DNA from: Micromonospora chokoriensis
Lineage (GTDB): Bacteria > Actinomycetota > Actinomycetes > Mycobacteriales > Micromonosporaceae
DNA length: 64,000 bases
Reading direction: 5' to 3'
Assembly (NCBI RefSeq): GCF_000718555.1
Contig: NZ_JOAN01000003.1
Span: 124,001 to 188,000, forward strand
The position numbers and the translations under genes are program-made. The notes beneath the pieces are model-generated. The model was not told the origin of the DNA. It made no database searches and worked only from the letters and a program-made list of their open reading frames with translations. Below, piece after piece: positions 39,728-49,210 of the stretch; the stretch's first letter is position 1; every line of letters begins with the position of its first letter.

Positions 39728-42700
39728 CTACCCGGCCGTGGCACCGACCGCCCGACCATCGTGCCGCTCGAGCAGGGCCCGGACCGCGCTCGCCTCGGCC
39801 GAGCCGAGCGCGTGGAGGATGTCGAACGCCTCCTGCCAGGCCCGCGAGCCACCCTCCAGGTGGCCCAGGGTGATCAGTGCGCGGGCGCGTACCAGGGGTG
39901 CCCCGATCACTCCTGCCCGGTGTGCCGCCTCCCCGGCGTACCGTGCCGCTTCAGCGTGGTCGCCGCGCCGTCGCGCGATGTCAGCCAGCGCCGCCAGGGC
40001 GTCGATCTCGATGACCGTGGCGCCGGCCTGGCGGGCCAGGGTGATCGCCCGCTCCAGGGACGCGCCGGCCAACAGCGGCGTCCGCTCCGCGACGCCTGCG
40101 GCGAAACCGACCAGGGCCTCGGCCTCCGTCGCCGGCAGGCGCGCCGACCTGGCCCACTCGGCGGCGCGGGTGTGCGTGGCTGCCGCGCCGGCGGGGTCGC
40201 CGGTCAACTGGAGCAGTGCCCCCTCGGCGATGTCGATCGACGCCTTGCAGAGATGGTCGTCGGCCCGGTCGGCGAGGCTTCGGGCGGCGGTGAGCGCGGT
40301 ATTCGCCTCTGCCACCTCGCCGCGCAGCGTGTGGATCTGGCCGATACCGGCGAGCGCGTTCGCTTCGATCGACGCCATGTCGACCTCGCGGGCCGTCAGT
40401 ACCGCCGCCCGGAGCTCGGCCAGGGCAGCCGGGTAGTCGCCACGATTGATGTGCAGGAGGCCGAGATTGTTGAGGATGACCGCCTCGTTTGGCCGTGCGC
40501 CGTCCTCTCGGTGAATGGCGATGGCCGCAGTGAGCCGGTCGACCGCCAACCGCAGTCGACCCGACATCGCGTAGATCGTGCCGAGGTTGCTCGACATCAC
40601 CGCGATGCCATAGCGGTGCTGGATTCGTTCGTTCGACCGCAGCGCGTGCTCGAAGCAGGCCGCCGCTGTCGCCAGTTGCCCGAGGTCGCCGAAGACCGCC
40701 CCGAGCGAGCCGGCCGCCGCGGCCTGCCCCTGCACGTGTCCGGCCTTGCGGAACAGGTGACCCGCCCGCCGCTGGTGGGCGATGGCGACCAGGTGGTTGC
40801 CGGTCAGGTGGTAGACGTTGCCCAGACTCAGGTGCGCGGACGCCCGCAGCGCGAGGTGTGTTCTGTCGCCCGAGGCGTGCAGCGCCGCCTGGGCCACCAG
40901 CAGCCAGTTCAGGGAATTGCGGGTGACCCAGAAGTACGTGCGGAGCTGGTCGGCGAGCAGCGCGGCAGCGGCCCTCGACGGGCCGTCGGCGCTTGCCCTG
41001 ATCAGCGCCACCATGTTCGACTCCTCGGCCTCCAGCCAGGCCAGCGCCGCGGCGCGGTCGGGGAAGCCGGCGGCCTGGGCCGCCAAACCGGCCGGAAGCT
41101 CAAGACGGATCCGCCCTGGCGCCAGCAGATCACCGGCTGCTTGCGCGCGGACGAGATACCACGCGAACAGGCGGGAGAGTACGCCGTGCGCCTCCGGCCG
41201 GCCGGGTTGCCGCGCACTGTGCTGGCCGGCGTAGAGCCGCAGCAGATCATGCAGGACGACGCGGTCGCCGTCGCGCTCCAGCAGGTGCGCCGAGGCGAGT
41301 CGCGTCAGCGTGCGATGGGCCGCGTCGGTCGTCGTCTGTGCGAGGTGGGCGACCGCGTCGACCGGCAACGCGAGGCCGGGCACGGTGCCGAGGAGGCGGA
41401 ACATGCGCTGGGCGTCGCCCGAGAGTCGGGTGTAGGAGAGGTCGAACGCCGTCTGCACGGCGAAGCTGGGATCGTCGTCGATCGCCAGGGCGGCGATGGT
41501 GCGCTGTCTGAGCTGCCGCACGTACGCCGACACAGCGAGCCCCGGTTCGTCGCGCAACAGCGCGGCCGCGATGCGGATGGCGAGGGGGAGACGGCCACAG
41601 ACGTGGGCGAGCTCCCGGATCGCGTCGCGTTCGGCGGCTCGCGGGTCGTCGCCGAGCAGGACGGTGAGCAGCTCGATCGCGTCGGACTCCGGTAGCAGCC
41701 CGATGGTCAGGCGGTGCGCGTCCTCCTGTGCCACGAGCCCGGTCAGGCGGTCGCGGCTGGTGACCAGCACCAGGCTGTGCGCCGAGCCGGGCAGCAACGG
41801 CCGAACCTGCTCGGCGTCGAGGGCATTGTCCAGCACGATCAGCAGGCGGCGGTCGGCGACGACTGTGCGGTACAGCGCTGCGGCCTCCTCCGGCTCGACC
41901 GGAATGCGGGCCGCTGAGACGCCCAGACCGCGCAGCAGAGCACCGAGCGCCTCTGCCGAGCGCAAGGGGCGGCCGGCGGAGTAGCCCCGCAGGTTGAGGA
42001 AGAGCTGCCCGTCCGGGAAGCGCCCCCGCACGCTGTGTGCCCATCGGATGGCGGTTGCCGTCTTACCGACGCCCGCCGTGCCGACGACCGCCGACAGCAC
42101 CAGGACCTGCGGCCCCGCCGCATTGGCGAACAGCTCGTCGAGCTGACGCGACTCGGCGCCACGGCCGACGAAGTGCCCCGGTGGCAGTGGTAGCTGTGCC
42201 GGGCCGCTGGTCGAGGTCGTCGGCGCGACGTTCTCGAGTGCCGCCGCGTGGAGCAGGGCCCGATACGTCGCCTGGATCTGCTCGCCGGGAGCGACACCGA
42301 GGTCGGCGGCGAGCCGGTCGGCGAGTGCGGCGTACGCCGCGATGGCCTCGTTGCGCCGACCCAATCCGCCCAGGGCCAACATCAACAACTCGACCGGGCG
42401 CTCTCGGGTGGGATCCTCGCTGATCAGCTCATGGAGCGTGGTCAGCATCTCCCGGTGCTGCCCTGCCGCGAGGCGCGCGTCGAGCAACGCCTCCCGCGCG
42501 CTCAGCCGCGCCTCGTCCAGGTCGGGGAAGAGTCGGACGCGCTGGACGTCGTCGAAGACATCGGCCAGGGCGGCACCACGCCACAGGCCGAGTGCGGCAG
42601 TGAGCAGTGCGATGCGCTCACCCGGGTCGGTGGCACTTCGGCTCTCGGTGACCAGGGCAAGGAAGCGGTGCACGTCGATGCGGTCGGCCGCGATCTCCAA

Positions 42701-42973
42701 CGCGTAGCTGTTGGGTCGGGCGAGCAGCGCCGGCTCCACTGATCGACTCAGCTCCAGCGTGGACCGCAGGTGCGAGACCATGGCCTGTAGCCCGGCCCGG
42801 GCCTGTGCCGGTGGCTGGCTCTCCCAGAGCAGGTCGATGAGTCGCTCAGCGGAGTGAAACTGGCCCGGACGCATCGCGAGGATGGCGAGCAGCCGTCGCT
42901 CCTGTCGACGACGGATGGGCACAACGCGCCCGTCGAGGAGAGCCTCGACCGGGCCAAGCAAGCGCACCTCCAC
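39728..42973 (-). CDS. AfsR/SARP-type regulator with NB-ARC ATPase and TPR
   Basis: 1081 residues. Winged-helix DNA-binding domain (1-95), BTAD (98-243, DRIDVHRFLALVTES...ATYRALLHAA), STAND/NB-ARC ATPase with P-loop GTAGVGKTA (298-306), LLIVLDNA Walker B and a GLPLAI-like GRLPLAIRIAA, then about ten TPR-like helical pairs to the end. Such regulators switch on by nucleotide binding once a signal binds the TPR part. GTG start. It is divergent from the GH3 gene, which it may control. Confidence 0.92.
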   Translation of the reverse strand: MEVRLLGPVEALLDGRVVPIRRRQERRLLAILAMRPGQFHSAERLIDLLWESQPPAQARAGLQAMVSHLRSTLELSRSVEPALLARPNSYALEIAADRIDVHRFLALVTESRSATDPGERIALLTAALGLWRGAALADVFDDVQRVRLFPDLDEARLSAREALLDARLAAGQHREMLTTLHELISEDPTRERPVELLMLALGGLGRRNEAIAAYAALADRLAADLGVAPGEQIQATYRALLHAAALENVAPTTSTSGPAQLPLPPGHFVGRGAESRQLDELFANAAGPQVLVLSAVVGTAGVGKTATAIRWAHSVRGRFPDGQLFLNLRGYSAGRPLRSAEALGALLRGLGVSAARIPVEPEEAAALYRTVVADRRLLIVLDNALDAEQVRPLLPGSAHSLVLVTSRDRLTGLVAQEDAHRLTIGLLPESDAIELLTVLLGDDPRAAERDAIRELAHVCGRLPLAIRIAAALLRDEPGLAVSAYVRQLRQRTIAALAIDDDPSFAVQTAFDLSYTRLSGDAQRMFRLLGTVPGLALPVDAVAHLAQTTTDAAHRTLTRLASAHLLERDGDRVVLHDLLRLYAGQHSARQPGRPEAHGVLSRLFAWYLVRAQAAGDLLAPGRIRLELPAGLAAQAAGFPDRAAALAWLEAEESNMVALIRASADGPSRAAAALLADQLRTYFWVTRNSLNWLLVAQAALHASGDRTHLALRASAHLSLGNVYHLTGNHLVAIAHQRRAGHLFRKAGHVQGQAAAAGSLGAVFGDLGQLATAAACFEHALRSNERIQHRYGIAVMSSNLGTIYAMSGRLRLAVDRLTAAIAIHREDGARPNEAVILNNLGLLHINRGDYPAALAELRAAVLTAREVDMASIEANALAGIGQIHTLRGEVAEANTALTAARSLADRADDHLCKASIDIAEGALLQLTGDPAGAAATHTRAAEWARSARLPATEAEALVGFAAGVAERTPLLAGASLERAITLARQAGATVIEIDALAALADIARRRGDHAEAARYAGEAAHRAGVIGAPLVRARALITLGHLEGGSRAWQEAFDILHALGSAEASAVRALLERHDGRAVGATAG

Positions 42974-43219
42974 GGCCGGAGGCTAACAAGACGCACCGAC
43001 ACGGTGGAGCAGCGAACGTCTATCTGGGACGCCTGGTTGCCCCTGCATTGGCGTCCATCTATAGTTCGCGGATCACAACAATCATGGCCGTGGTGACGCG
43101 GCCGGGTTGTCGAAGCGCTTCGACGATCCGTCGTTCAGGCCCGTCAGCCGGGTGTCGAGCCTGGTCACGCCGGTCTCGGCGCCCATCGGGCGTCTGTCGA
43201 ACGACATGAGGAGAACCGC
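42974..43219. promoter_or_regulatory. Divergent promoter region with LacI-type operator
   Basis: 246 bases between the AfsR-like and GH3 genes. The perfect 16-bp palindrome GTCGAAGCGCTTCGAC lies at 43109-43124, with the central CG of LacI-family operators that control sugar-use genes in actinobacteria. It is about 95 bases before the GH3 start. No lacI-like gene is in the window, so the repressor is elsewhere. Confidence 0.7.
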
Positions 43220-46204
43220 ATGCGGACATGGCGCCTTCGGCGCGGAATTACCGCGCTCGCGCTCGCCCTGCTAGCCCTACCGGCCGTTCCCGGCACCGCC
43301 CTCGCCGAGCCCGCCTACCCGTTTCGCGATCCACACCTGCCGGTGGACGCCCGGGTGGACGACCTGCTCGGCCGCCTGACCCAGGACGAGAAGATCTCCT
43401 GGTTGCACCAGTACCAGCCGGCCATCCCCCGGTTGGGCATCGGCCTGTTCAAGACCGGCACCGAGGCGCTGCACGGGGTGGCCTGGTCCACCGACATCGA
43501 CAACAACGGCGCGGTGGTCAAGGCTCGCGGCACCGTCTTCCCACAGCCGGTGGGCATGGCGAGCACCTGGAACCCCGACCTGATCCGGCAGGTCGGTTCG
43601 GCCGTCGGCGACGAGGCGCGCGGTTACCACGCGCAGAACCCCCGGGTCTGGGGTCTCAACCTCTGGGCGCCGGTGGTCAACCTGCTGCGCGATCCCCGGT
43701 GGGGTCGCAACGAGGAGGGCTACTCCGAGGATCCGCTGCTCACCGCGGCGATCTCCACGGCGTACGGCTCGGGGATGACCGGCGGTGACCCGAACCACCT
43801 GAAGAGCGCGCCGACGCTCAAGCACTACCTGGCCTACAACAACGAGGTTCGACGCGACGTGACCTCCTCGAACGTGCCGCCTCGGGTGCTCAACGAGTAC
43901 GACCGCGCCGCCTTCAAACCGGCCATCGCCGCCGACGCGGCGACCGGGATGATGGCCGCGTACAACCTGGTCAACGGCCGTCCGGCCACGGTGGACCCGG
44001 ACCTGGCCACGGTGGTACGCGGCTGGACCGACCAGCCGCTGATGAACGTCACGGACGCCTGGGCCCCGAACAATCTCGTCGCCTCTCAGGGGTACTACGC
44101 CACCCAGGCCGAGGGGAACGCCGCGATCATCAAGGCCGGCCTCAACAGCTTCATCACCGACGACACCAACGCGCAGCCGACCATCACCGCGATCAAGCAG
44201 GCGCTGGCGACCGGCCTGCTCACCGAGCGGGACATCGACGCCCGGATTCGCGAGATCCTGAACGTCCGGTTCCGGCTGGGTGAGTTCGACCCGGGCGGCG
44301 GCCGGTACGGCGGCATCACCCCGGACGTCATCAACAGCCCCGAACACCAGCGCCTCGCCCGGCAGGCCGCCGGCGAGGCCATGGTGCTGCTGAAGAACGA
44401 ACGGCAGGCGCTGCCACTGGACCCGGCCCGGACCCGCAAGGTGGCCGTGCTCGGCCCGCTTGCCGACACCCTCTACTCGGACTGGTACGGCGGCGACCTG
44501 CCGTACCGGGTGACGGCGCTCGGCGGCATCCGCGAACGGTTGGGCAGCTCGGCCAGTGTGAGCGGGCTCGACGGGGCGGACCGGATCGCCCTGAAGGACG
44601 TGTCGACCGGCCGGTACGTCTCGGCCACCGGCACCACCGACGCCGACCCGGTCCTCGGGACCGGCGTCACCCCGGCGCTCGTCGCCCAGTTCGACGTGGT
44701 CGACTGGGGACAGGACGTGGTGACGCTGCGCAACGCGGCCAACGGCCGCTACCTGGGCTACAACTGGGGGCCGTTCCTCACCCGTGACGAACAGCCCAAC
44801 GGCTGGTACGTCCAGCAGCAGTTCAAGCTGGAGCCGCAGGCCGACGGCACGGTGGTGCTGCGCTACGTCGGCTACGAGACCAAGGAGAGCTGGTTCGGCG
44901 TCGACACGTACGTGACGGTCGGCGACGACGGCGCGCTGAAGCTCGGCGCATCGACCCCGGCCGCCGCCACCCACTTCAGTCGCGAGGTGATCAGCAGCGG
45001 AATCGACCGGGCGGTGGCGGCGGCGAAGACGGCCGACACCGCCGTGCTGGTGGTCGGCAGCAACCCGTTCATCAATGGCCGCGAGGCGCACGACCGGACC
45101 TCCACGGCGTTGAGCGCCGGCCAGGAGGCGCTGGTCAAGGCTGTCACCAGGGCCAACCCGCGAACCGTGCTCGTGCTCCAGACCAGCTACCCGGTCACCT
45201 TCGGATGGGCGCAGGAGCACGTACCGGCCATCGTCTGGACCACCCACGCGGGTGCGGAGACCGGTCACGCCGTCGCCGACGTCCTGTTCGGCGACCGCAA
45301 CCCGTCCGGTCGGCTCACTCAGACCTGGTACCGCTCGGACTCGCAACTACCGCCGGACCTGCTGGAGTACGACATCATCTCGTCCGGGCAGACCTACCTG
45401 TACAGCACCGCGAAGCCGCTCTATCCGTTCGGCCACGGTCTGTCGTACACCCGTTTCCGGTACGGCCAGCTGCGCACCGGCGCCCAGTCGGTCGCGGCCG
45501 ACGGTACCATCGTGGCCAGTGTCGACGTGACAAACGTCGGCAGCCGGGCCGGGGCCGAGGTCGTCCAGCTCTACACCCACCAGCGCACCTCGCGGGACAA
45601 GACGCCGATCCGCCAGCTCAAGGCGTTCCAGCAGGTGAAACTCGCGCCGGGGCAGACCCGGACGGTGACTTTGCGCCTGCCTGCCGCCGATTTGGCGCAC
45701 TGGGACGTCACCCGCAGCCGGTGGGTGGTCGAGTCGTCCGTCTACGACCTGATGGTCGGGGCGTCCGCCGGGGACGTCCGAGCCCGCGCTGCGGTCCGGG
45801 TCCGCGGTGAGACGATCCCGGCCCGCGACCTGTCCCGGCCCACCAGGGCCGAGAACTTCGACAGGTACGCGGGGGTGCGGCTCGTCGACGAGACGAAGCC
45901 CAGCGGTACGGCGGTCGGTGCCACCGCGGCCGGTCAGTGGATCTCCTTCGACGGTTCCGCGCTGCGTGCCGGCGCACGTACCTTCACTGCGACTGTCGCC
46001 AAGGCCGGCGCGGGTGCCGGCACGATCCAGCTCCGGTTGGGCTCGCCCACCGGTCGGCTGCTGGGCACCGCCACCGTGCCCAGCACCGGTGACGAATACC
46101 GCTACGTCAGCACCAGCGCCGAGGTGGCTCGGGCCGCCGGCACCCACGACGTGTACCTGGTGTTCGACTCCCCGCTGCGGCTGGCGGACTTCACCCTGAG
46201 GTGA
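43220..46204 (+). CDS. Secreted GH3 glycosidase (beta-xylosidase-like) with fascin-like insert
   Basis: 994 residues. Signal peptide to about residue 29. GH3 catalytic domain: EALHGVAWS, VFPQPVGMASTW, RDPRWGRNEEGYSED, LKHYLAYNNE (Lys201, His202), and probable nucleophile Asp279 in VTDAW. The second alpha/beta domain (GEAMVLLKNE, VAVLGPLAD...) is split at about 445-595 by a beta-trefoil, fascin-like insert (DRIALKDVSTGRYVSATG, NGRYLGYNWG). An FnIII-like domain (LFGDRNPSGRL...YTRF) and a CBM6-like end follow. Removes terminal sugars from plant hemicellulose outside the cell. GAGGAG site. Confidence 0.9.
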   Translation: MRTWRLRRGITALALALLALPAVPGTALAEPAYPFRDPHLPVDARVDDLLGRLTQDEKISWLHQYQPAIPRLGIGLFKTGTEALHGVAWSTDIDNNGAVVKARGTVFPQPVGMASTWNPDLIRQVGSAVGDEARGYHAQNPRVWGLNLWAPVVNLLRDPRWGRNEEGYSEDPLLTAAISTAYGSGMTGGDPNHLKSAPTLKHYLAYNNEVRRDVTSSNVPPRVLNEYDRAAFKPAIAADAATGMMAAYNLVNGRPATVDPDLATVVRGWTDQPLMNVTDAWAPNNLVASQGYYATQAEGNAAIIKAGLNSFITDDTNAQPTITAIKQALATGLLTERDIDARIREILNVRFRLGEFDPGGGRYGGITPDVINSPEHQRLARQAAGEAMVLLKNERQALPLDPARTRKVAVLGPLADTLYSDWYGGDLPYRVTALGGIRERLGSSASVSGLDGADRIALKDVSTGRYVSATGTTDADPVLGTGVTPALVAQFDVVDWGQDVVTLRNAANGRYLGYNWGPFLTRDEQPNGWYVQQQFKLEPQADGTVVLRYVGYETKESWFGVDTYVTVGDDGALKLGASTPAAATHFSREVISSGIDRAVAAAKTADTAVLVVGSNPFINGREAHDRTSTALSAGQEALVKAVTRANPRTVLVLQTSYPVTFGWAQEHVPAIVWTTHAGAETGHAVADVLFGDRNPSGRLTQTWYRSDSQLPPDLLEYDIISSGQTYLYSTAKPLYPFGHGLSYTRFRYGQLRTGAQSVAADGTIVASVDVTNVGSRAGAEVVQLYTHQRTSRDKTPIRQLKAFQQVKLAPGQTRTVTLRLPAADLAHWDVTRSRWVVESSVYDLMVGASAGDVRARAAVRVRGETIPARDLSRPTRAENFDRYAGVRLVDETKPSGTAVGATAAGQWISFDGSALRAGARTFTATVAKAGAGAGTIQLRLGSPTGRLLGTATVPSTGDEYRYVSTSAEVARAAGTHDVYLVFDSPLRLADFTLR

Positions 46205-46289
46205 TCAGAACCCGGGCCGGGGCGGATGTTTGCGCCTCGGCCCGGTCCGATCCGTGGGGATTTGCACATAGGCGGCCCACGATTGACGG

Positions 46290-46318
46290 TTGCATTCATC
46301 ACACGTGTGACCTACGCT
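46290..46318 (+). promoter_or_regulatory. Promoter with palindromic spacer before the beta-helix gene
   Basis: TTGCAT, 17 bases, then TACGCT. The spacer holds the perfect palindrome TCACACGTGTGA (46299-46310), a likely repressor site, and the leader to the start codon is about 140 bases. Confidence 0.55.
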
Positions 46319-46463
46319 TCGAGCAAGATTTCGAGGCGATTAACAGAGAGCGCGGCTGGGCGACAATAATCCCCCGCCGGCCCTTAGTGGCGTCGCTGTC
46401 TCCGTACTTGGTCGCTCGATAAGTCTGCGGTTGAATGTCGACGGCAAATGAGAGGAAAAGTAC

Positions 46464-49166
46464 GTGAGAACAGTCGTATCCGCTGCTCGAATGTCAGCGT
46501 TGGCGGTGGCGGCGCTTGTCGCCGCCACGCTGCCGGCCGTGCTGACAAACCAACTGCCGGCATCGGCCGCGGTCCAGGCGACCTACTATGTCGCTCTCGA
46601 CGGTAATGACGCCAACCCGGGAACCATTCAATCGCCGTTCAAGACGGTTGAACGCGCACGGGACGTGGTTCGCACGATAAATTCGACAATGAGCGGTGAC
46701 ATCAACGTGTATCTCCGTGGTGGGAGATACCCAGTCACCAGCACTGTCGAGTTCGGTGCCAGCGACTCCGGCAACAACGGGTTCCGGGTCGCCTACGCCG
46801 CCTATCCCGGCGAGACGCCGGTCCTCGACGGCGGCGTCCCGGTGACCGGATGGTCGCAGCACAGCGGCAATATCTGGAAGGCGCCACTGGACCGCGCCAA
46901 CAAACTGCGGGCGCTCTACGTCAATGACAAGCGCGCATTCATGGCGTCGAAGACGATCAGTTCGGCGGGCTGCTACGGGACGTACAACATCACCGCCAAC
47001 CAGGCCGCGTGGGCTTGGGAGTCGGGGTCGCAGTGTGACGGCGCAAAATACAGCCTGAACGATTTCCCCGCCGTCGCCCGCAACCAGGACGACATCGAGA
47101 TCGAGACGGGCACGACCTGGACCACGGCCATCGTGGGCGTCCGTCAGGTGACCACAAGTTCCGACGGCGCGAACCGGGTCGCCCTCTTCCAGCAGCCCGG
47201 CGCGGCCATCGCCCAGGGTTCGTTCAACGGCAACGCCCAGGTCGGCGGCACGCACAAGCTCATGAACGCCTACGAGTTCCTGGACGCCCCCGGTGAGTTC
47301 TACTTCGACAAGGGCAGCCGGACGGTCTACTACTACAAGGCCAGCGCCGAGAACATGTCGACCGCGACGGTCTACGCGCCGAACAACGTCTCCACCGTGC
47401 TGCGGGTCGCCGGCACCTCGACGAGCAGCCACGCGCGCAACATCACGTTCTCCGGCCTGACGGTGCAGCACTCCGACTGGAACCTGGTCAACGTCGCCGG
47501 CTCGGTCCTCAAGCAGGCGCAGCAGGGCAATCTGAGCGCCAACGTGTACGCAAAGGGCAACTTCCACGTCTACTACTACCGCAACGTCGACGTGGTCCCC
47601 GGCATCGTCCAGGTGCAGAACGCCGACGGGATCCTCCTGCAACGCAACCGGGTCCAACACACCGGTGCCGACGGGATCAGCATGGTCAACGACGTGCAGG
47701 GCACACAGTTGATCGGCAACCACACCAACGACATCGCCGGGTCCGCGATCCTCGTGGGCCATCCGCAGCACGTCTACATCGGAGACGGCACCTCGACCAA
47801 CCGGGAGAAGTACTCCGCGCAGGTCGAGGGGCTGCCGAAGAACATCGACATCAAGAACAACTACCTCTACGACAGCGCCGTCCTGTTCAACGGGCATAGC
47901 CCCATCTCGGCCTACTTCGCCGACACCCTCGCCATCCAGCACAACCGAATCGAGAAGACCCCGTGGTCCGGCATAACGCTCGGCTGGGGTTGGTGGAACT
48001 TCGACGGGTCATCGGGATCGATCGTGCCCAACCGGCCCACCACGACGGCGCGAAACAACACCATCAGCTACAACCACATCATCGACACGGTGCAGCGTCT
48101 CAGCGACACCGGTCCCATCTACACGCTGGGCAGCCAGCCCGGCACCACGATCACCAACAACTACTTGCAGGGCGTTCCGTCGGGGCACAAGTATGGCCTG
48201 CACCCGGATGAGGGATCGGCGTTCATCACGTTCCGCGACAACGTGCTGAGCATCGACAAGAACGTCACCTGGATGATCAACTCGGACGACTTCGGGCGGA
48301 AGCACGACCTGAGCATCACGCAGATCTACGGCCCGATCAACAAGGTCTCGAACAAGAATCTGCCGAACAGCACGGTCGCCGACATCATCGTCTCCTCCGA
48401 CTATGTCTGGCCGGCGGCGGCCTACGGCATCGCGGCGAACTCCGGCCTTGAGGACGCGTACCGGGACATCATCCCGGCGAGCAACTTCTCCGCGCCGAAC
48501 TACGTCCTGCCGGCCAGCACGTTCGTCGCCAGTGCGACGGCGTCGATCCCGATCCGCAGCACCGGCGACGCCACCAAGTCGGTCTGGCTGGCGCCGTCCG
48601 GCACCACCACCTTCACCGCCGGGGCGACGATGACCAGGGCGGGCGGCACCGCCACGTCGATTGCCGTGCCGACGACTCAGGGCGAGTACCGGCTCTACGT
48701 CGTCGACGCGCAGGGCAACCGGTCGGCGGAGTCGACGTCGATCGTCCGGCAGCAGCAGGGCGGTGGCAGCGGTACGGGGGTCGGGCAGCTCGTGGGTGGC
48801 CAGTCCGGCCGCTGTGTCGAGGTGCCCAACTCCTCGACCACAAACGGCACCCAGACGCAACTCTGGGACTGCTCCAGCGGCACGAACCAGCGATGGACCC
48901 AGACCGCCAGCAAGCAACTGACCGTGTACGGCAACAAGTGCCTGGACGCGTCCGGGAACGGAACGGCCAACGGCACCCAGGTCATCATCTGGGACTGCCA
49001 CGGCGGCACGAACCAGCAGTGGAACGTCAACAGCAACGGCACCATCACGAACGCCCAGTCCGGGCTCTGCCTCGATGCCAACGGGGCTGCCACCGCCAAC
49101 GGCACGAAGGTGATCCTCTGGTCCTGCAACGGCGGCGCGAACCAGCGGTGGACGCTGCGTAGCTGA
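46464..49166 (+). CDS. Secreted beta-helix glycosidase-like protein with ricin-type lectin
   Basis: 900 residues from GTG with AGAGGAAAAG site. Signal peptide to about residue 35. Then a right-handed parallel beta-helix (about 40-640): YYVALDGNDANPGT start, NITFSGLTVQHSDW, GILLQRNRVQHTGADGISM, NNTISYNHIIDT, as in polysaccharide lyases and some glycosidases (GH120-like). An Ig-like linker follows, then a CBM13 ricin-B trefoil (about 775-900) with three NQxW repeats that binds xylan or galactose. Substrate not certain; it stands next to a hemicellulase. Confidence 0.85.
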   Translation: MRTVVSAARMSALAVAALVAATLPAVLTNQLPASAAVQATYYVALDGNDANPGTIQSPFKTVERARDVVRTINSTMSGDINVYLRGGRYPVTSTVEFGASDSGNNGFRVAYAAYPGETPVLDGGVPVTGWSQHSGNIWKAPLDRANKLRALYVNDKRAFMASKTISSAGCYGTYNITANQAAWAWESGSQCDGAKYSLNDFPAVARNQDDIEIETGTTWTTAIVGVRQVTTSSDGANRVALFQQPGAAIAQGSFNGNAQVGGTHKLMNAYEFLDAPGEFYFDKGSRTVYYYKASAENMSTATVYAPNNVSTVLRVAGTSTSSHARNITFSGLTVQHSDWNLVNVAGSVLKQAQQGNLSANVYAKGNFHVYYYRNVDVVPGIVQVQNADGILLQRNRVQHTGADGISMVNDVQGTQLIGNHTNDIAGSAILVGHPQHVYIGDGTSTNREKYSAQVEGLPKNIDIKNNYLYDSAVLFNGHSPISAYFADTLAIQHNRIEKTPWSGITLGWGWWNFDGSSGSIVPNRPTTTARNNTISYNHIIDTVQRLSDTGPIYTLGSQPGTTITNNYLQGVPSGHKYGLHPDEGSAFITFRDNVLSIDKNVTWMINSDDFGRKHDLSITQIYGPINKVSNKNLPNSTVADIIVSSDYVWPAAAYGIAANSGLEDAYRDIIPASNFSAPNYVLPASTFVASATASIPIRSTGDATKSVWLAPSGTTTFTAGATMTRAGGTATSIAVPTTQGEYRLYVVDAQGNRSAESTSIVRQQQGGGSGTGVGQLVGGQSGRCVEVPNSSTTNGTQTQLWDCSSGTNQRWTQTASKQLTVYGNKCLDASGNGTANGTQVIIWDCHGGTNQQWNVNSNGTITNAQSGLCLDANGAATANGTKVILWSCNGGANQRWTLRS

Positions 49167-49178
49167 CCGATCAGACAC

Positions 49179-49208
49179 CGGGGCCAGGCCGACACGGGCC
49201 TGGCCCCG
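49179..49208. terminator. Convergent terminator
   Basis: CGGGGCCAGGCC pairs perfectly with GGCCTGGCCCCG between converging genes. Confidence 0.85.
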
Positions 49209-49210
49209 GG

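Noticed and set aside
33525-42973. A biosynthetic gene cluster, suggested by two SARP/AfsR-type regulators
   Set aside because: No synthase, synthetase, terpene or RiPP genes are near; neighbours are secreted hydrolases.
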